Positions 26,944 through 35,900 of a stretch of DNA of 64,000 nt are shown in pieces (within the stretch, counting starts at the first letter, position 1; every line of letters begins with the position of its first letter). The position numbers were made by a program, and so were the translations under genes. The stretch is from Synanceia verrucosa (Eukaryota; Chordata; Actinopteri; Perciformes; Synanceiidae). The DNA lies in contig CM056552.1 of assembly GCA_029721515.1 (NCBI GenBank), forward strand, positions 11,331,001-11,395,000. The letters are read 5' to 3'. The notes under the pieces are model-generated. The model made no database searches. It was given only the letters and a program-made list of their open reading frames with translations, and was not told where the DNA came from.

Positions 26944-29900
26944 AAGGCATGCTGACTGCACTCGCCTCCTTGCTCGAGGGAGCATGTGAGTTCAATTATC
27001 CTCACACCAAAGAGTTTGTTTGTCTCCTTCTTTTGTCTTTAGAGAGCTTTAACTCTTTTACGGACCTTCACAACTGTGACAACAATATAAAAATGCTGCA
27101 TCATACATTCTGTATCCAGCCTGCTTGAAAGCTGTGGAAAAAAAAAAAAAAACTTGTCTGGTATCTGACCTCTGCTAGGATCCCATCCAAATTCAACTTT
27201 ACTTCTCCTTTAATAATAATAATAATGATAATAATAATAATTATAATAATAAGAGAAGAAAAAAGAAAAATCACAAGCAATCAGCTGTAGACAGAGTTGT
27301 TGGGCAAAGCTGTCATGGTTAGCACTTAAATTGAGAAGTAGATTTTCTAATAACAATATTATCATAATGAATACCATTACAGCTCTTGTGACTTGTAAAT
27401 ATAACTCAGATGACCCGCTCCTCCTTATTTTGGCCAGAAACCAATGCACACACTGACCGAGCTCCACCAGCATCAACATCCTGACCATCCTAAACCTCAG
27501 GCAGCAAAACTTGAAGATGGCGTACTTGAGCAAATATGACTGATGTAGTGATGCAATGATTATCATGTGATGACCTACTGATGACCTACTGATCTTCGTG
27601 AATGAATGTGAATCCAGCAAGCTGCAGTGCAAATGTCTATCTATTTCTATCAGACAGTTATTCCAAATTACTCTATGTTCTTCATTGGTACTTTTAGGCA
27701 CAGAGAACCACGAGGTAACAGTATATTCTAGGTCTTTAATTATTCTACACTTTTTGGTCAAATAATACATTTATTGTGTTATTTCTATGAATGCGCTAAA
27801 GTGCGGGCAGGGGTAACGAGATGTTACACAGTATCACATGTTGTCTGAAGTCCAATGACTAATGAATTATTCCAAAAAATGTGTTGAAAATGCAGCATCT
27901 TAGACTGGATTGTGAGTCAGAAATGCAGCAGTTATTTTTGACTCAAACCTTTGAAGTTCATATTGAAAAGAGTAGTCCTGACTTGTTTTCTGTCAACTGC
28001 TTCAACACTTTGATCATTTTATCCACGGAGAGATTCAATCATGCTGAAGTGAAGCTCTCTGTGGTCTTCAGCTAAGCTTCTGCACGATAACAAAGGGCCA
28101 TTTTGACTCCCTGTATTTAATCTTAATACTGTTGCTGTATTAATATCTCAACAAATGTATTTAATATGCTGTTTCAGCAGTTAATATCATTTCACATGTA
28201 TGCCATCTGTTATTTGTTCTGGTATTTGTAATCTATATTCCCAGAAATCTCAATGCTTTGTTCAGTTTATAACGCTGTCCATGATGTCGGAAAAGCAGCA
28301 CAATCTTGACACAGCAGAATCTTAAAAGTTGTGCATCAACAGCGAGTCAGAAGAGTTGCACTCCTGATGCTAAAGGTAATCCGGAGTGCTGGGCATCAGC
28401 ATCTTCATTCCTCTCATGCTTGAACACTTTGATAAAAAAACCATGAACTAGCCATCCCCATGGGCCATCCTTTCAAGCAGAGCAGGTGTTTGATCCTGTA
28501 CATTGGATGCCAGGAACCTGACTGTACATCTTTGGCTGTTGGCTGCTCTTGAATAATGATGAGACTGTAGTATTCAGGACACAAAGGAGTCAGTGGAGAA
28601 GGGTGAAAGTTTTCTACACAACAGTCTACAAAAACACTTGCTTCATCATAGAGAAGCACCAGCCAGCTGAACTGCAGTGAATCTGTCTTTTTGAAAAGGT
28701 ACACAGTGCTACATTCTCCTGCCAGCCGCTTTATTAGAAGAAAGAAGGTCACTGAGGTTTAGCAGTTAAAAAAATGGTAGAAATAAAACAAAAGATTGTG
28801 TGGTCAGGAAGACGGAGTGAGATTATTAATGACAGCGACTTAATCGGTCCATTGTAGTCTGTAATCTAGCCTTTGACAGACAGCTATAACGATGACCACT
28901 TAATGTGACGATGTGACGAGAATCTGGGACAGGAGGGTGTAAAGAGAAGTCATGCGATGTGAGTCTCTTCCAGGGGTCTCCCTTTGAGGAAATGCTCCAT
29001 TTATCAATGTCCTAGTGATGGAAGCTCTCTGCCACGATTACACTTTATGCTCAATTGGCCGGAGACAGAAAGAGAGACGGAGAGACCACTCCTGAATAAA
29101 CCAGTGTGTTTGTTACGCATGACTGACACAGCCAGGTCACATGAAAGGGTGTGCAACTGCCTAACTATTCTGTTTGTTGTACTAAGTGTAAGTTTGATTT
29201 CCTGCACTGCTAATTAACTACCACTAAACCAGAGAAGAGCAGATTCTTCAAAGAGACTTTAATGACGACAAATGAATCTCAACTCAGTGTCCATTTATTA
29301 GCTTTACCAACCACATTTGACTGGTCCATTACAAAGACAAAGCCCAAACTTTTACGCTCAGAGTTTTCATTTAACCTACTCTAATTCACTCATACTAACT
29401 GTGATCATTAATTTACTCTTATTCATGACCGCTGATTCAATTCATGGCCATAGGCAGCATATTCAGTTTGTACAGACAATGATCTGAAAGTCACAGTGAG
29501 CTGCAGGCCACTCAGAGCATCTAAACTGCTTTGCTCAACACGCCGTAGGGTATGTTTGCTTCACGACCACAGATCTCCCTTAGATAACCATTTAAAACTA
29601 TTTAAATCAAGCTGAGTAAAACAGTCCGTATTGTTGCTTTCTTCGGACTGCTAACTGAAGATCTAATTTGTTTTCTGCATCCATTGAGAAAATATGAGTG
29701 TTTGGGCTGCAGTCTAGCGTGAAGTGTAGTGTGAGAATGGAAATGAAATGACAGCCACAGAGAAAAGACGAGGTGGGGGGGTGGATACAGAGTCTGACCT
29801 AGTTGGGAGGAACACAGCAGCCTGAGGCCACAAGCTTCCTTGGCCCTTGCTTCATTTCAGGTCATTTCTCCTGCTTTTACCCCCCTCTTCTTTTTGTTGC

Positions 29901-32900
29901 TTATCCCCTCCTCTCCCTTCCTCTTTCTCTTTTTTCCATCTCTCTGTGATCACACTGAAATATGTAACGGTTGTTTATCGGTCAGACATATTCGATACAG
30001 ACGTTCCAGTGCTCAGCAGGCAGACGGTGGTGAGACTCACTTGAAGTGATGGTGCTCCCTTGAGCTGCGGATCTTGGCAGAGTAGCGCTCGGCCAGTTTG
30101 TCCAGCCCTCTGGAGTACTCCAGCTGGAGTTCGGCCTTTCGACGGAAGAACTCCTGCAGGTCCTGCAGCAGCTGCAGCCTAGACTCGGACTGCTGCTCCA
30201 GACATCTGAACTGCTCCACCAGCTGGTTTCGGATCTCTGCAGATCAGAAAAGATAGAGAGCACGTTCAGAATAAAGAGCCTCTCTGGGGGAGCAGGGTTT
30301 ACATGCTGGGCCTCACTTCTGGCTGCCAAATAGTGCTGCAGGTCAGCATTTAACACACAGCCCTTCAGTGGTGGATGTAGTAAATTCAAACATGTGAGGG
30401 CACAGTCAAGCACAGGCACTAATAAAATAACAAAGTCATCTTAATAGGCTAAAACTGGATGACAGAGTGCATTTGTCCACTGTGTGTATGGTGGGAGGGA
30501 GTGTGGGGATGTCTAAATGCTGGGTAGCACGTGCATATGAGATGCATGTCTGATGATTGCAGCAGACAGCAAGGAAAATATAAAATAGGTCAGCTTCTCA
30601 AAATGCATTGTGCTGACACTGCTGAGTGGAGAAGTTTGTCTTGAAAAAACAAATTGCGGGCATTCTTTCGATTACAAGATTGCTGTGGTTTTCTGCTTAT
30701 GTGGTTTGGAAACTCAGTGCTCCTATTCATAGTCTGGGAATGAGGACAAATTATGTTTCGGTCAAAATTTTTAAAATGTGGTTGAAATGACATTTGCTAA
30801 CACATTAAATATTAAAATTCTTTGAACAATATTTTCCTTTGGTAAAATACAGTATTTGATATTGTTCAAGTTAGGCAAACTTAATGCTTTACCTTTATCA
30901 AGTGTTGATCACTGATATAGCTTGTGAGTATAGTTCATTTATTTATCTATTTTTTTTATTTTCTACCAGGAATAAACATCCAAAGTCCCCCTGCTGGGAA
31001 GGTTGTACTACAGAACTCTGTAATTTCAGGCGATAAAAACATCCAGTGAAGTAATAACATAAATTTTACAGTCTTCCTTTAACGCTCAACACATAATAGA
31101 CTACAAATAACATTTTATTTCATCCTTATATACTGTGTGTTGCAAGCCCATCATAAATCCAGAGTCTGAGTGGCTGCTGAATGTGTAGCTGCAGACCAAC
31201 AATAAACCATATCAGTGCCTCAGGCTAAGTGGTCAGGATGTTGAACATCGAAGTGTGTTTATAAAAATACTGCAGATGTGCACAGAAAAAATCTGAAGCA
31301 GAATCTTTAAATCCTTAAAGTTATAAATTGATGTACTGAGCACTACACAGTGATACCTAACATTTAAATCATTTTGTTAGCTCTCATTATCAATTTGAAG
31401 GACAGAAATTTGTAGATCAATAAGGGCATAAGATCATATCACCACTCGCAGCTCACATGCAGATAACAAACAAAGCTTTCTGATAAGAAGCCGCTGAGCA
31501 ACACTGTGGCGGTCCATTATGACACACTGTTTCAACTACGCACACTGAAAGAAACTCTGCGGAAAATTATCAATGGAAAATTTGGCCCGGCAGAAGAAAA
31601 GCTCTTTTGTTCCCTTCTAAATGCTGTTTCTGAATCTACAGTGAAAGGATTTCAAAAATGCCTCCCCCATCGCCTGCGAGTGTGTAGGCGAAAAAGTGAA
31701 TGGAAGAGCGAGCGTGAGACACACCGAGTAAATATGTAGTCCCTTGCTGTTTGGAGATGTACCCCTCATGGTCCCCATAGTTGCCCAGTTGCCTGGTTAC
31801 ATGCCTCTGGAGGCATCTCAATGAGAGCATGCCAGTTCCCTGTTCTGACAGTCGCTGCAGTCAGTCTGTTTAGCATAATGGCCAAGGACAAGGGCAACTT
31901 TCTCTGCTTTGAAATACTCAATAAATAGCCTAAGCTGATGAACGAGGCAGCAATCAAATTCAAAATAGACACGAAATGCCGCTGCAATGTACTGGCGTGC
32001 TAAAATAGACCACTGAACAACACAATTTGTCGGCCCCTGTGACTTTAATCGTCCTTAATCACACGGTGGCGGTGTGAGAGAACAAGCGGACAACATAATG
32101 AGCAAATGAAAATGGATTTAGCTGCATAATTCTATCAGCGGGACAAGAAATAGATTCATGATATTTGCATTTGCTCTCCTGTGAGCATGTTATTTTTAGA
32201 ACTTCAACTGTTACTCTGCACTGAGCAATACTGCGCTTCATTCAATGAATGATTCAAGCCTTTGCAGAGTAATGCATAATTACGAGGACGTTGGCGAGGA
32301 GTTCAAGTGAATGATATACCGAGAAGTAAGCCTAAAAAGCTGAATGCTAGCCTCTTCTCTTCTTTTTACTGACAAGCACAAGAGCTTTAAATTAAATACT
32401 GGAAACAGTGTACAGCCAAAATTAATAAAATGTTCCACACCCAAAGGCTTATGGAAATTTCACTAATAGGACTTGTAATGTTTATTTTTCTTCTAGCCCA
32501 TATGTTAACATCCTGGTGGTTTAACAAGCATTTTAAAGGACCCTAATTAATTCTCAGAGACTTACTAAAACGGAAGTGCCGGGTTTTTTTTGTTTTTTTA
32601 CTAATTGAACCTTATTTCTGGGTTAAAATACTGCCATTTACTTACCTATTTCACTTTGGAGTCATTTGGAGTATTTCTGACAATATATGGATTTAATGAT
32701 ATCAATTTAACAGGAGTGAAGGGGGCACTGAAATGCAGCCAGTAAATGACACAAACTTGACCATTTCTCAAATAACAGATGTTTAATAAGATGGGTTACC
32801 ACTCACTCTCCTGAGGAGGAAAGTACCTGCCTGAGCTCAGCTGAGCTACTTTTTTTACCCTGCACATTCAAAACGACAAACCACATCCACTCGACAACTT

Positions 32901-35900
32901 CAAACACAGCATGTCAGTATGTCTCAGATACAGATATGCAATGAAATAGTGGTGGAAACTATTGGTCACGGTTGCCTTGCAGGGTTGCCAGTTTGGCTCC
33001 TGTCCTGTGCTGCAACTACATCAGCGAGCAACAAATATCACAATATCCTTGTCAACAGAGTAGCTGAAATTAGCCTAGCACAGCTAATGCAATGGCCAGC
33101 AGCAGTCTCTGGGGTTGCGTCTGCAGTTAGACATGCGTGGCTAGTCACATGTGGCCTAAACCAGACTGACACGTTGACATAATTTGGTACAAATCAAGGC
33201 TGCGTTCTGTGAACACTCGTCTTCTGAATGCAGTAATGGCTATGGTATGCCTTTGCAGTTTGCTTGAGTTCACATTTCTTCCCCTCTCTCTCTGGCTCAC
33301 TCTCTCTCTATACAAATATCTCTAACAAGAAAAGGCATCGCTCTTTGTGCAACCACAGGACAGGAAAATCCAGGACGGAGTGAGCAGAATTTAAAGCATG
33401 TACCTGTCATCACAGCAGCAGTGTCACGAAGACGTGTTACCAAGTAACAAAGATACTGTTTCACTGTCGCAACACTGACATTTCAAGACAGTATCACTTG
33501 AAGCATTCTTTCAATCTGATGAACACACACAGAGGGCTGTGTCTGCATGCTCCTCGTGGAATGCATCTCTACAGTGAATAAAGCGGCCGTAGGAGTGTTT
33601 GCGACAGTCAGACTGTCACTAAACCAGTAAAAGCATCCAGACTCACTACACAAGAAATATTACAAATGTCACAAACACCGCAGGCTTTCCTATTTTGATT
33701 ATTTGTTATGACATTTAATGACAGATATCATGAAATGTTACATAACGTCCATATTGCCAACCTTTCTCCCGGCAACAGTAAATAAACAGTTTACAATATA
33801 CCCTATTAGAGCAATCTGTGCATAAAACTAAAACAGCTCGGCACCAAAGAAATAATATGGCATTAAAAATAACGTGGCCTCCAGCTAGAACTAGCACCGA
33901 TTGATGCATGATGAAGGGTAATCCCTCATTTCCTTGTGTTTTGATTTTGGGATCAGCAGGAAGCTTAGAGATATTTAGGCGGGTCGACTGGACGACACTC
34001 CTTAGAAGGAACTATTTTAATTAATAACACAAACACTGTTTAAGAAAACAAGCATTTTGTGAGAATCAGGATCATAAATCATGTTTTGGGTAGAAACAAA
34101 CAAAACTGATTTCAGTTTTGGATAATGAGTAAAAGACCATTATGATACAAAGCAGGATCTGAGTGAATCAGGAATGACATGTAACACTGATCACAAATAC
34201 AGGCCAGACCTGCGAAGGTTTGGGCTCAGAATGCACAACAGCACACCAACAGTCAGTGTTCAAATGTGAATGAGACACCGCTGATTACTGAAAGGTGGCA
34301 TGGTGAAAAACACCGCAAAGTGCATTAGATTTGTGCCTGATTGAACTGCTGTGCAGCCAGCAACTCTGCATTATTGGAGGCCAGTGTCAGTGTCAGAATA
34401 AAGCCCTCACAGCTCTGAACTGATCCAAGCCCAGTTTGCAAATGAGCTTAAGATGTCAGCTTAAAAGCTTTTCCTGAAACTGAGACAGGAGACGATGATG
34501 GCTCTCTCACAGCCACAAAGCTGGTGTGAGAGAGAGAGAGAGAGAGAGAGAGAAATTAAACCACACCTCTGTCTGTAACATGCTAATCATACTTTTCAGT
34601 CCAAACACATGCTGAAGGTTTGGTCATTTCCAGTCTGCGTGGGCTGTAAGTCTGTAAGAGGATAGTTTGACTTTCATGAAATATTTATGCATATTTTCAC
34701 AGCTACTCTATTGAATTCATCGACAATAATATTTCTTTCTGTGGCATCATCATTTTACACGTATATGGGCTGTCATTAATTTGAAATACATTCAAATGTT
34801 TCTACAAAGATACTTAAAAATAAAAGTATGTACAAACTAGGGGTGAGCAATATGGCCTAAAATTTATAACGAGGTATAATTTGAATCATAGACGGCAGAC
34901 AGTCTATATCACGGTATACTTTGGTATGTAAATTACAGCATAACAGTTTCTTAATAGTACCATAGCACATGGTAAATGTATTGAAGCAGGAAGTTGTTTT
35001 TTAAACTATTAAATAACATTAAAGTCAAGAATATTACTTCGAGAAAACATATTGTGCAAAACTGTAATTGTAGAAAACATAAAACAGGTAATTGTGAAGT
35101 ACTGCCTTCAGTATTAGCCCTACACAAAGTCCGCTAGCTTAATGCTAACATATCATGGAAAACGCCACAGACGGGCTAACGTAAATTAGCATTGCGACCA
35201 CGATTATTTTAACTTGCTAAACAAACGTCTATATTCAACACAAACAGTGCAGCAGCACACAGAGTAGAACATCAACAATACTTACAGGAGTATATTCTTG
35301 CTAATTCTGTAGAACAATGAAAGCTTTGAGAGTTTAGCTGCTGCTTGTCTTCTACATGTAAAATCAAAACACTGAGTCTCTAAGCACAATACTGCCACCT
35401 TCAGGTGAAGGTGTGCATACCAGAAGAGGCAGCACAGCCCTTCCTCTTTATGTAAACAAACTCAACCACAATGAACCACCACGACAGGCAGGTATAACCC
35501 AAAATCTCTACCACTGGCTAAATTTATATTGTATCCTTTTATACCATTTATACCACCTACCCTTAGTACAAACAGACAACATCAAATCAATGACAAAATC
35601 TTCATTTAGTAAAAGTTACATCCAGGCTAGACTGTGCATGAAGGAATCTACTTTGTAGGCTATTGCATGATCTTGGGAAGTACATCTTATTAAGCTGGAT
35701 GAATATTAATGCCACTTTTATTATTGTTGTCCTTTGAACGTTTATTATGAAGCTTAAAAGAGCTGTCAGTTAGCTTAGCTTAGCATAGAGACTGGAAACA
35801 GATAGCCTGGCTCAGACCAAAGTCAATATAATGTGCCTGGAAGCACCTCTACAACTCACTGATAAACACGCTACATATTGTTTGTTTAGTCTACGGTACA

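Larger units (their letters stand above)
26610..30040 (-). other. srgap3 intron 2
   Basis: A 3.4-kb intron with a CA microsatellite (26891-26941) and an AAT microsatellite (27211-27252). The rest is unique-looking AT-rich DNA. Nothing coding was recognised. Confidence 0.6.

Noticed and set aside
27210..27770. 186-codon minus-strand frame ending in a Tyr-rich tail
   Set aside because: The tail is the AAT microsatellite. The rest shows no domain and lies in srgap3 intron 2.
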